Assembly (NCBI RefSeq): GCF_002950945.1
Contig: NZ_CP012673.1
Location: forward strand, 1,240,001-1,304,000
DNA length: 64,000 nt
Origin: Sorangium cellulosum
GTDB lineage: Bacteria; Myxococcota_A; Polyangia; Polyangiales; Polyangiaceae
Direction: 5' to 3'
Position 1 is the stretch's first letter. Each line of letters starts with the position of its first letter. Positions 46,293 through 54,584 of the stretch are shown here, one piece after another. The notes below the pieces were generated by a model that made no database searches, was not told the DNA's origin, and worked only from the letters and a program-made list of their open reading frames with translations. The translations under genes were made by a program, and so were the position numbers.

Positions 46293-47531
46293 TCAGCGGT
46301 ACATCCGGTCGATGCGCGCCTCGGGTGGGCCGGGATCGAGCAGCACCAGCGCGAGATAAAGGAGCCACTCGCAAGGCTTCATGGCGAGGTAGATCAGGTC
46401 CGCGAGCCAGCGGCCGCGGATGTAGCGGCTCACGGGCAGCCCGAGCCGATCGTAGAGCCGCCGCGCCGCCCGGCCGAAGCGGGGCCAGCGCTCGTGCAGC
46501 AGGTCCTCGAAGGCGTTGGCCACGGCGAGCTGGCGGTTCACCAGGATGGGCACCCCGCGGCGGCGGCCGAGGCGCAGCGGGCGCACCAGCCAGCCGTGCC
46601 CGCGCGCGGCCACGGTGCACAGGTAATGGCAGCTCTCGGGGACGATTTCCAAGGGTACGCGGGAGAGCGTGTAGTTGCAGGTGCGGGTGAAGACCTGGAG
46701 CGCGCCGCCGGCGTGGCCGAGCCACACCGCGTGCGCCACCGCGTAGGCGCCGAGCAGCAGCGGCGAGAGCGCGAGCGCCCGAGCGAGCGTGGGCCCGTGG
46801 ATGTGCGGGTCGGGCGGGAGCGGCTCCTGGGGTGGGCTCTCGCGGTAGGCGGATTCCGGCGCCTGGGCGAGCGCCCGCAGGCGCGCCTCGAGGCCGCGCC
46901 GCCGCAGGCGCGCGCGGAGCTCGACGCCGTAGAAGACCAGGGTGATCACCGGGGCGAGGCAGGGCGCGAACAGGGGCGGAAAGAGGATGCCCGCGGCGAC
47001 CCAGCCGCCGAAGTGCACGGCGAGCAGCGCGTGCGCCGCGATCCCCACGAGCAGGCCCGCATGCACCAGGAGCTCCGCGGGGGCGTCGAGCGCGGCGGGG
47101 CGCCGCCGGGACACGGCGTAGGCGAGGGCGGTGAGCGCATGCAGCGCGAGGAGGCCGAAGACCTCCGGCTCGGCGAGCGGGCGCAGGGGGGTGACGCCCT
47201 CCGAGCACTGTCCGACGACACACTTGGCCTCGGCGGTGTGGCTGTAAGCGAGGCCCCAGGCCGGCAACACCAGAAGCGCGAGCACCTCGGCGGCGATCTG
47301 GAAAGGCGCGCGGCCGCGGCGCCGGACGGCGCGGTAGAGCCAGCGGGCGAGCGCCGAGCAGGCGACGATCCCGAGCGGCACGATGACGAGCGCCGTGTCC
47401 GAAGGGAACGGTCCGAGGTTCGCCAGCGCGAACAGCGCGCCGAGCACGACCGGGGAGCCGTAGCCCACGGTGAGCACCAGGGCGATGCCGAAGTCCCCGA
47501 CCTTGCCGCCGCGCGCCTCGTTCTGCGCCAT
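46293..47531 (-). CDS. Multi-pass membrane protein of unknown function
   Basis: The 412-residue protein has about seven hydrophobic segments, from ALVLTVGYGSPVVLGALFAL to LLLGAYAVAHAVWLG. A conserved-looking C-terminal domain of about 130 residues follows: FTRTCNYTLSRVP, PESCHYLCTVAARGHGWLVRPLRLG, PILVNRQLAVANAFEDLL and MKPCEWLLYLALVLLDPGPPEARI. The Cys/His-containing block CHYLC with VAARGH looks like a functional site. I recognise this as a recurring uncharacterised domain but cannot name its activity. There is no operon partner. Confidence 0.75.
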   Translation of the reverse strand: MAQNEARGGKVGDFGIALVLTVGYGSPVVLGALFALANLGPFPSDTALVIVPLGIVACSALARWLYRAVRRRGRAPFQIAAEVLALLVLPAWGLAYSHTAEAKCVVGQCSEGVTPLRPLAEPEVFGLLALHALTALAYAVSRRRPAALDAPAELLVHAGLLVGIAAHALLAVHFGGWVAAGILFPPLFAPCLAPVITLVFYGVELRARLRRRGLEARLRALAQAPESAYRESPPQEPLPPDPHIHGPTLARALALSPLLLGAYAVAHAVWLGHAGGALQVFTRTCNYTLSRVPLEIVPESCHYLCTVAARGHGWLVRPLRLGRRRGVPILVNRQLAVANAFEDLLHERWPRFGRAARRLYDRLGLPVSRYIRGRWLADLIYLAMKPCEWLLYLALVLLDPGPPEARIDRMYR

Positions 47532-47592
47532 GGACCGAGCCCTCCTGAGGAGCCCATCCTATCCGCAGGGACCGCGGGCGGAGGTGACCGTG

Positions 47593-47880
47593 ATGAGCTG
47601 TGCCAGTGCTAGCCGAACCTGAGCTGTGCCAGTGCTAGCCGAACCTGAGCTGTGCCAGTGCTAGCCGAACCTGGGTCGTCCGGACCTCAACCTGGGTCGT
47701 CCGGACCTCAACCTGGGTCGTCCGGACCTCAACCTGGGTCGTCCGGACCTCAACCTGGGTCGTCCGGGCCTCAACCTGGGTCGGCGGCCCGGACCTCAAC
47801 CTGGGTCGGGTTGTTGGTCGGGTTGTTGAGCTCAACCTGGGTCGGCGGCCCGGGGTCGGCGGCCTGGACCTCAATTCAGG
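47593..47880. repeat. Tandem arrays: three 26-bp units, then about nine AACCTGGGTCG units
   Basis: From 47593 three GAGCTGTGCCAGTGCTAGCC-type 26-mers run into five 21-bp units AACCTGGGTCGTCCGGACCTC, then longer, less regular copies to about 47880. Degenerate CAAGCTGG copies continue to about 47950. The core matches the RAYT repeats at 39.9-41.9 kb. The 47532-48004 gap has no gene. Confidence 0.85.
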
Positions 47881-48004
47881 CTGTAATGCGCCAAGCTGGG
47901 TCGCTCCGCGTCATCATGAGCCGCGCCGCGTCAAGCTGGCTCGGATCGCGCCAGGATCCCGCTTCGCGGCGGCGACGGCGCAGCCCGACCCAGCCCGTCC
48001 CGCC

Positions 48005-48913
48005 TCACACCTCGCTGGCCAGGCGCGCGCGCAGCTCCTCGTACGAGCGGATGCCGAGCGGCGCCTCGATACAGCTCCTCCACGCGTCGTCGAGCGCAGC
48101 GCGCACGCTCGCCGGCAGGCCGGCCCCGTCGCCGACGCGGCCGGCGCGGACCTTGGTCGTCCGCGCCGGCGGCATTCCCATCACCCGGCTGATCGCCGCG
48201 GTCGTCGGATGGTCGTCGAACTGGCTGTCTCTCGCGCGCATGAACTCGAAGGTCGACTGCCTCGTGGCGAGGGCGATGAGCTCCTCGTCTCCCGAGACGC
48301 CCATGAACGCGGCGATGCGCCGGACCGCCGCCTCGTGATCGCGCTTCATGTCCTCGAAGCACAGGAACAGCACGTCCTCGCGGCGCCGCTGCTCCCACCA
48401 CGAGCGCAGGTGATCCCAGTAGCGCCCGAACGGCGAGTCCTTGAAGAAGGTCTCGACGCTGAACGACTCGATGTCGACCGTGCCGGGCTCGAACAGGACG
48501 CCGCTCATGAAGTGATAAAACGACACCAGCGTGTCGGCCGGATCCCGCATCACGTAGATGTACCTCCCGCCTTTGGGCACGTGGGTCCACGGGAGGTGGG
48601 TCTTGAACGCGCGCGGCTCGGCCGCCTGCGCCGCGTCGAGGTCGATGCCGAGCAACGGCGAGACCTCGAGGAACGGAATGACCAGCGAGATCTCCTCGAA
48701 ATCCATGGACCCGCGCGTGCGCAGCCCGTGGACGATCTGCTGCGTCCAGGTGGTGCCGCACTTGGGAAACGTCGCGATCAGGATGTCTGTTGATCGCGGC
48801 TGGAACGTGGGCACGACGAACGGCTTCGTCTGCGCGGAGAGCTCCCTGAACTCCTCGACGTTGGTGGGCCTCTTGCGGGGCGCTGCGCTCGGCGGGCTCT
48901 GCAGTGCAACCAT
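48005..48913 (-). CDS. PAPS-dependent sulfotransferase
   Basis: The 302-residue protein is of the Sulfotransfer_1 family, cytoplasmic. The 5'-phosphosulfate loop is ATFPKCGTTWTQQIV. KTHLPW holds the catalytic His. YVMRDPADTLVSFYHF gives the 3'-phosphate site, and SYEELRARL lies at the end of the usual fold. It would transfer sulfate from PAPS to a hydroxyl or amine on a small molecule; the acceptor is unknown. The ATG at 48913 has GGAGGA five bases upstream. It is a single gene, next to the repeat array. Confidence 0.9.
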   Translation of the reverse strand: MVALQSPPSAAPRKRPTNVEEFRELSAQTKPFVVPTFQPRSTDILIATFPKCGTTWTQQIVHGLRTRGSMDFEEISLVIPFLEVSPLLGIDLDAAQAAEPRAFKTHLPWTHVPKGGRYIYVMRDPADTLVSFYHFMSGVLFEPGTVDIESFSVETFFKDSPFGRYWDHLRSWWEQRRREDVLFLCFEDMKRDHEAAVRRIAAFMGVSGDEELIALATRQSTFEFMRARDSQFDDHPTTAAISRVMGMPPARTTKVRAGRVGDGAGLPASVRAALDDAWRSCIEAPLGIRSYEELRARLASEV

Positions 48914-49138
48914 GGCTTCCTCCTCGGGTGGAACCGGCGACGTTATCACGGCGGGCCGGAGCCGATCTCGCTCAGCTCGTGCAGCGCTGGCCTGGTCTGG
49001 CCGCTGGCCATCGGCCGCCGGTGATCCGGGCGAGCTCGAGGCCCCCCTCTCCCGACGGCTCGTGCAGGCGCGCGCTGGCTTCTCCTGTCAGCCGTCCGGC
49101 TTTCAAGTCTCGATTCCGTCCGATTCCGCCCTGGATCC

Positions 49139-50101
49139 TCAGCGAGCCAGAAGTCGTGCGAGCCACGCCTCGCGCGTAGCGATGCAGGCCTGGGCGATGT
49201 CTGATCCCGGCGCAATATCGTAGAACCCGTGGAAGGCGCCGCCCCAGACGTGAAGCTCGCAGATGCCTCCGGCGGCCCAGATGGCGCTGGCGTACGCCAC
49301 GCCCTCGTCACGGAACACCTCTGCAGCGCCGACGTCGATGAACGTTGGCGGCAGGCCGCTCAGGTCGGTGGCGCGCGCTGGTGCGGCGTAGGGAGAGACG
49401 TTGCCGGTTCCCCGCCGGTCGCCGAGCACTGCCGTCCAGGCGGTCAGGTTGCTGGTGCGGTCCCAGACCCCGGTACCCTGGTACTGGTAGGAGGAGACCG
49501 TCTCGTTGCGGTCGTCGAGCATCGGGCACTGGAGCAGCTGCCCGGCCAGCCTCGGTCCGCTGCGGTCGCGCGCGAGGAGCGTGGTGCCCGCCGCGAGCCC
49601 GCCGCCTCCGCTGCCGCCGAAGATGACCAGGCGGTCGGGATCGAACATCAGCTCCTTCGCATGGTTCGCCATCCATGCGAGGCCGGCATAACAATCCTCG
49701 ACGGGGATCGGGTCGGGGTGCTCGGGGGCCAGACGGTACTCGACCGTGACGCCCACCGCGTCGTGCTTCATGGCCCAGTCCACCAGCGGGTGGGCCGCCG
49801 CGAACCGGTTGCACATGACCATGCCGCCCCCATGGATGTTGTAGATCCCGGGGCCGGGCTTGTGGTGGTCCTTGCGCGAGATCACCGAGACCACGATATC
49901 GACGCCCTCGTGGCCGGGGATCGTGATGTCGACGCACTTGACGGGTAAGTCGCCGATGAGCTCCTCGATCGTCGGCATCTTGAGCGCCCGGAAATGGTCC
50001 AGGCGATCGGGCGTCATGTTGACCGGCGTGTACCCCTCCAGGGCCGGTAGCAGCGCCGCGAGCTGGGGATCGAACGTGGGATGCGCGATCTGGCGTTTCA
50101 T
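49139..50101 (-). CDS. Alpha/beta-hydrolase esterase (hormone-sensitive-lipase family)
   Basis: This 320-residue esterase has HGGG in GIYNIHGGGMVM (oxyanion hole) and the nucleophile Ser in FGGSGGGGLAAG, where the family usually has GDSAGG. The acid DVGAAEVFRDEGVAYA and His in GAFHGFY complete the triad. YRLAPEHPDPIPVEDCYAGL is a strong family block. It hydrolyses carboxyl esters, with the natural substrate unknown. The ATG at 50101 has GAGGAG five bases upstream and overlaps the preceding gene's stop (ATGA), so the two genes form an operon and are translationally coupled. Confidence 0.9.
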   Translation of the reverse strand: MKRQIAHPTFDPQLAALLPALEGYTPVNMTPDRLDHFRALKMPTIEELIGDLPVKCVDITIPGHEGVDIVVSVISRKDHHKPGPGIYNIHGGGMVMCNRFAAAHPLVDWAMKHDAVGVTVEYRLAPEHPDPIPVEDCYAGLAWMANHAKELMFDPDRLVIFGGSGGGGLAAGTTLLARDRSGPRLAGQLLQCPMLDDRNETVSSYQYQGTGVWDRTSNLTAWTAVLGDRRGTGNVSPYAAPARATDLSGLPPTFIDVGAAEVFRDEGVAYASAIWAAGGICELHVWGGAFHGFYDIAPGSDIAQACIATREAWLARLLAR

Positions 50102-51135
50102 GAGGTCTCCTCGCTCGATCTCCGCCGGCCGTGATAGTCGGCGAGCATCGAGAACGCCTCCTTGGGCTTCCAGGTGCCGTCCTCGAGCACCTTCACGACG
50201 CCGGTGCTGGCCAGGTCGAGGTCGCGGCGCGGCTCGTCCGGGTCGTGCCGCAGGACGTAGCTGGCGAAGGCGTGCACGAACGTGGTGTCGACGCCCTCGG
50301 CGTCGAAGGTCTCGAGCAGCTCGCGCAGGGTTGTCGCCTGCTCGGCCTCGTCGCGCACGTACTCGCCGTTCAGCTCGAGCGGCGTCGCGGTCGCCTCGTT
50401 CCACACGACGATGTCGCCGCCGCGCGGGCCGGCGTCGGCCGCGCCCCTGTACGTCGCGCAGCCGAACTCGGTGATCGCGACGGGTTTGCCCTGCGCTTTG
50501 CCCTGGGCCACGAAGGCGCGGATGAGCTCGGGGAACCGATCGGCGATCTGCGCGTACCGGTAGCCGGTGTCCGTGCTGATGTAGTCGAACGGCGTCCAGT
50601 CGACGCCCTCGAACGGGAGCGAGGCGTAGCTGATCTTGCCGCCGAAGCGCCCGCGCACCACCGCGACGGCCCTCGCGAGGAGCTCGTTCATGCGGGCCGG
50701 GAGCGCGGCGAGCAGCTCACGCAGCGGATGCCCCGGCGCGGCGAGCACCTTGCCCCGCTCGATGAACGTCTCGCCGGGTACGAAGCCCTTGTTCATCAGG
50801 CTGAGCTCCGAGCCGGTGACGATCACGACCTCGGACCCCCCGCGGCGGAGCCGCTCGCCGTGGTCGGCGCACTCGGCGAGCAACACGAGCAGTTCGTCGC
50901 CGGTCAGGTCGGTGGTGAACGGGCAGATCCAGGTCTCCAGGCCCGCCACGGCGGCGTGGGTCGCGGCGACCTTCAGCCGGTCCACGTCGCCGCCGGTAAT
51001 GCGGACGGCGGTGCAGCGCAGGTCGTCGCTGATGACCCGCAGGTCCCGCCGCACGCGGTCGGGATCGAACGGCTCATGGGTGCTGTTGCCCTTGTTGAGG
51101 AAGCCGGTGTCGTAGCAAATGCCGTAGGCTCGCAT
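50098..51135 (-). CDS. Glycosidase-like TIM-barrel protein
   Basis: The 345-residue protein begins YGICYDTGFLNKGNSTHEPF and has barrel strands with EVVIVTGSELSLMNKGFVPG, GKISYASLPFEGVDWTPFDYI, GKPVAITEFGCATYRGAAD and FVHAFASYVLRHDPDE. Glu residues at the ends of strands (TGSELS, ITEFG) fit a retaining glycoside-hydrolase pair, so a sugar-cleaving role is plausible. Similar proteins are known mostly as uncharacterised in actinobacteria, where some carry an abortive-infection label that nothing here supports. It is the first gene of the operon with the esterase. Confidence 0.78.
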   Translation of the reverse strand: MRAYGICYDTGFLNKGNSTHEPFDPDRVRRDLRVISDDLRCTAVRITGGDVDRLKVAATHAAVAGLETWICPFTTDLTGDELLVLLAECADHGERLRRGGSEVVIVTGSELSLMNKGFVPGETFIERGKVLAAPGHPLRELLAALPARMNELLARAVAVVRGRFGGKISYASLPFEGVDWTPFDYISTDTGYRYAQIADRFPELIRAFVAQGKAQGKPVAITEFGCATYRGAADAGPRGGDIVVWNEATATPLELNGEYVRDEAEQATTLRELLETFDAEGVDTTFVHAFASYVLRHDPDEPRRDLDLASTGVVKVLEDGTWKPKEAFSMLADYHGRRRSSEETS

Positions 51136-51192
51136 CGTCAGCGCCTCTCATCCCGAGGAAGGTAGTGAGCGAGGTCGCGGCGCCCCGCCGAG

Positions 51193-51642
51193 CTAGACGC
51201 GCAGCCGCGCGGCGAGCGCGCGGTACCGCTCTGGCAGGCGCGCGACGTCCACCTGGCCGAGGAGCGCACGCGCGCCGTCCTCCGCGCGCGTGTTTCCCTC
51301 CGGCGCGCGGCTCACGGCCTCGAGGTGGAGCTCCAGCGCCCGCCGTCGCTCGGAGAGCGCCTGCGCGCCCTGGCCCCGGAGCTCGAGGATCGCGGCCTGC
51401 TCCGCGCAGAGCGCCGCGTACGCGCCGATCTTCTCGTGGTCGCCGAGCAGGGTGGCCGCGCCCGCGGCGTCGAGCCGGTCGAGCATGTCCCGCATCGGAC
51501 CGAACAGGCCGTCCGCCGTCGCGCGGAGGAGCTGCTCGGCTTCCTCGAGCTGGCCGGCGCGCCGGAGCCCGGCGATGCGGCCGAGCGCCTCGGCGAGCTG
51601 CTCGATCATGCGGAGGATGAAATCGCGCTGTCTCAGCGACAT
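51193..51642 (-). CDS. Small helical protein (DUF6483-like)
   Basis: This 149-residue all-helical protein opens RDFILRMIEQLAEALGRIAG. TPR-like helices follow (RRAGQLEEAEQLLRATADGLFG, CAEQAAILELRGQGAQALSERRRALELHLEA). The opening and the length match a small uncharacterised family I associate with DUF6483; I cannot confirm it. The ATG at 51642 has GGGAA four bases upstream. The region before it in the same frame is not protein-like. Confidence 0.72.
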   Translation of the reverse strand: MSLRQRDFILRMIEQLAEALGRIAGLRRAGQLEEAEQLLRATADGLFGPMRDMLDRLDAAGAATLLGDHEKIGAYAALCAEQAAILELRGQGAQALSERRRALELHLEAVSRAPEGNTRAEDGARALLGQVDVARLPERYRALAARLRV

Positions 51643-51734
51643 GAAGTTCCCTCGGCTCGGAACGGATCCGGCGCGGCGCGTGGTGCGCACCGAGCCCGAG
51701 CCGGAACTGTACCAGAGCGGCATGGCGGCGCTCT

Positions 51735-51804
<70 letters not shown>

Positions 51805-51879
51805 GCTGCCGGCCGCGGGCGATCAGATCAAGCGCCGCCCCGCGCTGCCCGCCCCGCCGAGGGCCGCGGACCGACCCCC

Positions 51880-52512
51880 ATGGCCGCCTACGTCTCGCTC
51901 TTCCTGATGTCGCTGTCGGCGGTCTTCTTCGTCGTGGACCCGATCGCCATCGTGCCGCTGTTCCTGACGATGACCCGCGACGATCCGCACGACAAGGTGC
52001 GGCGCACCGCGCGGCGGGCGTGTGCCGTCGCAGGCGGGCTGATGCTCTTCTTCGCCCTCTTCGGCGGCATGATCTTCAGGATCTTCGGCGTCTCGCTGGC
52101 CGCGTTTCGCGTCGCGGGCGGCATCCTGCTGCTCATCACCGCCCTCGACATGCTGCGCGCCCGCCCGTCCGCCACGCGCACCTCCCCGTCCGAGGAGCAG
52201 GAGGGCATCGCGAAGGACGACGTGGCCCTGGTGCCGCTCGCCATGCCGCTCCTGGCCGGGCCGGGCGCCATCGCCACGGCGATGGTGCTCATGTCGCGCG
52301 CGGGCGAGGACCTCGTCGCCGCGGCGCTCGTGCTCGCCAGCATCGTCATCACCTTCGTGGCCTCCTACTTCGTGCTGCGCGGCGCGGGGCTCGTGCAGCG
52401 GGCGCTCAAGGCGTCCGGGCTCGCCGTGCTCGAGCGCGTCATGGGCCTCCTCCTCGCCGCCATCGCGGTGCAGTTCATCGCCGACGGCATCAAGGAGCTC
52501 TGGCGCGCGTGA
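51880..52512 (+). CDS. MarC-family integral membrane protein
   Basis: The 210-residue protein has six predicted membrane helices. FFVVDPIAIVPLFLTMT is the hallmark opening of MarC/YchE proteins, and LAMPLLAGPGAIATAMVL is the second repeat block. The family (NAAT) was once linked to multiple-antibiotic resistance, but its transport role is unproven. The ATG at 51880 starts directly at the first helix; in-frame sequence upstream runs antisense to the neighbouring gene. Confidence 0.9.
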   Translation: MAAYVSLFLMSLSAVFFVVDPIAIVPLFLTMTRDDPHDKVRRTARRACAVAGGLMLFFALFGGMIFRIFGVSLAAFRVAGGILLLITALDMLRARPSATRTSPSEEQEGIAKDDVALVPLAMPLLAGPGAIATAMVLMSRAGEDLVAAALVLASIVITFVASYFVLRGAGLVQRALKASGLAVLERVMGLLLAAIAVQFIADGIKELWRA

Positions 52513-52728
52513 CGCGGCCGCCATTGCACATCGCAAGGGCGATGCCAGCGCCTCGAATCGCGTCGCTCGGGAGCCTGCGCGCCCGGTCCTGATGTTCGCG
52601 CCCATGTGCGGCGCAGCTCCGGGCTGTGCGCAGCCACCTCTGGGGTTGGGTCTACCTCGGCTCCGAGCCCGGGCGCTTCCGACCGCAAGGACCCTGGCTC
52701 CGGCGAGATCGAAGCCCGCTGCCGCTCA

Positions 52729-53502
52729 TCAAGGCGGGGAGGCGTTCGACGTGCCGGTGAGCTTCGCCTTCGCGAGGTTGTTCGCCTCGAGCTTGGTCTC
52801 CGCGTCCTTGACCGCGGCCGTGCCGGTGGTCGGCGTGATCGTGATCGACTCCTCGCCGAGCGCGTAGATCGTGAACTCGTAGGTGTCGGTGTTGGCGCCC
52901 CCGCCGCCGAAGTTGGGGCAAGGTCCGAGGTAGTCCCTGTTCTGCGTGGCGCCAATCGACGCTGCGTTCTTGAACTCCTCGGGCAGCGAGGTGACGTCGG
53001 CTGGAATGTTGTAGATGACCCAGTGATAGCCGTTCATCTCGGGCGGCGTCCTGGTCGTCAGGGTGACGTCGATGAAGGTGATGGCGTAGCTCTTCGTGCC
53101 CGGAGGTCCTGCGGTCCAGTTGAGCTCCGGCAGGAGGCTCCCGTTGAAGCCGACGGCCGCGCAGGTGTACTTGTCGGCGAACTCAGCGCCTTCCGTGTGA
53201 TTGGGGCTCGTGAGCTCGAACTCGCCGGAGGGCACCTCGCCGCCGCCGCCGCCGCCGTCGCCCGTCGAGCCGCCCGCTCCGCCGCTGCCTGCCGTCGTCG
53301 TGCTGGTCGTGGAGCTGGCCGAGGTGGTATTGCCGGTGCCGGTGCTCCCGGTGCCGCTCTCGGTTCCGGTGCTCGTCGCGGTGCCCCCGCCGTCGCCCGA
53401 CGCACCGGAATCGCTGCTGGAGCAGTTCAGTGTGGCGAACGGCACGCCCGCGAGGACGAGAATTCGAATGGTACGAGTGAGCCTATCCGTAATGGTTCGC
53501 AT
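52729..53502 (-). CDS. PEBP / YbhB-like lipoprotein
   Basis: The 257-residue protein has a lipoprotein-like signal ending in FATLNC. A long Ser/Thr/Gly linker (about 25-90) follows, then a phosphatidylethanolamine-binding (Raf-kinase-inhibitor-like) domain. The domain has YTCAAVGFNGSLLPELNW, GTKSYAITFID, YHWVIYNIPADV, GPCPNFGGGG and YEFTIYALG. The ligand pocket His in GYHWVIYN is kept, while the usual DPDAP is changed. Bacterial members are small periplasmic or cytoplasmic proteins of unclear role. The Ser/Thr linker suggests surface display. Confidence 0.85.
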   Translation of the reverse strand: MRTITDRLTRTIRILVLAGVPFATLNCSSSDSGASGDGGGTATSTGTESGTGSTGTGNTTSASSTTSTTTAGSGGAGGSTGDGGGGGGEVPSGEFELTSPNHTEGAEFADKYTCAAVGFNGSLLPELNWTAGPPGTKSYAITFIDVTLTTRTPPEMNGYHWVIYNIPADVTSLPEEFKNAASIGATQNRDYLGPCPNFGGGGANTDTYEFTIYALGEESITITPTTGTAAVKDAETKLEANNLAKAKLTGTSNASPP

Positions 53503-53964
53503 GGGCGGAGGATGTCACATCCGTGTTCCGGTCGCGATGGCAGTCGCTTCGCCATCACGACGAATGTCTACTCTACAATAGTGCGGGACATTTCCCGGAG
53601 CAACGCATTGCCGTGTCGATGCCCCTCCGGAGACTCCTGATCCGTGGGTGACGCGTCGCGTCCCGCGTGGCTCGTATCAATGACGCGTCCAGAAATCGTC
53701 GCTCGGCACAGATCAAAGCGGGGCTTCGTGGGCATATTAGGGTGACCTCCATACGCGCGCTTCAGGCGCCGCGGGCCTGCACGCCCAGGGTCGAGGATCT
53801 CGGCAATGGACGGGCACGAGCCCCGATCACGGACGTTTTTGTACGTATCATTTTTGTGGCGTGCGGTTCTTCGACGTAAAACCGTGTTCCGAGCTTGCTC
53901 ATGGAAGCTCAAGCGAGTGGCGCTGTCGAAGGCAGGAGATACACAGGCAGGCGGAGAAAAAACC

Positions 53965-54482
53965 GCACATCCATCAATTGTGCTCATCGCCGGCAACGCC
54001 TGCGACCTGAGGAGGGAGACGCCGTACCCGGTGTGCGTGCCCTGGTTGTTGAGGGAGTCGGGCTGGACGGCGATGATGCGGGATCCATCGGTCCTCGTGA
54101 CCTCGGAGATCGAGCGCTTGTACATCGGCGTCGTCCCCGAGGTCAGCTCCTTGTAGAACCAGCTGTCGGGCGCGATGGCCGTGCTGTCGGTCGCGAGGTT
54201 CGGCCGCGTTGGCGTCGAACGCGTAGACCACGAGGAAACGGCCGCTCCCCGCGCTCTCGAGATCGATGACGCGCGAGCCCGGCCAGGTGCTGAGGAAGGT
54301 CTGGGTGTCCGCCGCCGTGACGTTGTTCTTCAGGCGGAAGACAGATAGCTGAGTTGTCTCGAGGTAGATGCGGTGCCGGACCGCAGCGATCCGTCGCTGT
54401 CCTCGAGCGCCCTCGCATGGAAGGCGTTCACCTCGGCCCACGTGTCGAAGCGGAGCGCGAGCAGGGACCCATGGCCAGCCGT
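53965..54482 (-). pseudogene. Frameshifted remnant of an unknown gene
   Basis: Three consecutive protein-like pieces lie on the minus strand in different frames: GSLLALRFDTWAEVNAFHAR..DGSLRSG (54480-54378), HRIYLETTQLSVFRLKNNVT..VVYAFDANAA (54377-54205) and NLATDSTAIAPDSWFYKELT..SLLRSQALPAM (54204-53970). Read together they make a continuous domain of about 170 residues broken by two frameshifts. The 5' end is cut off by the histidine-kinase start region. The family is not recognised. The gap 53503-53965 is AT-richer and shows no gene. Confidence 0.65.
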
Positions 54483-54584
54483 GGCGCCCGCCCCGCGCGG
54501 CCCCTCGGGCCGGCGGCTCGCTGCGCGCCGCGAGGCGCTTGCTTTCGGCAGCGCGCTTGGCTTCCCTGTCCGGTAGGGCCATCC

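Noticed and set aside
47593..47880. Possible CRISPR array
   Set aside because: Units are directly tandem at 26 and 21 bp without unique spacers.
50098..51135. Abortive-infection (phage defence) gene
   Set aside because: The TIM-barrel looks glycosidase-like and its operon partner is an esterase; no defence gene is nearby.
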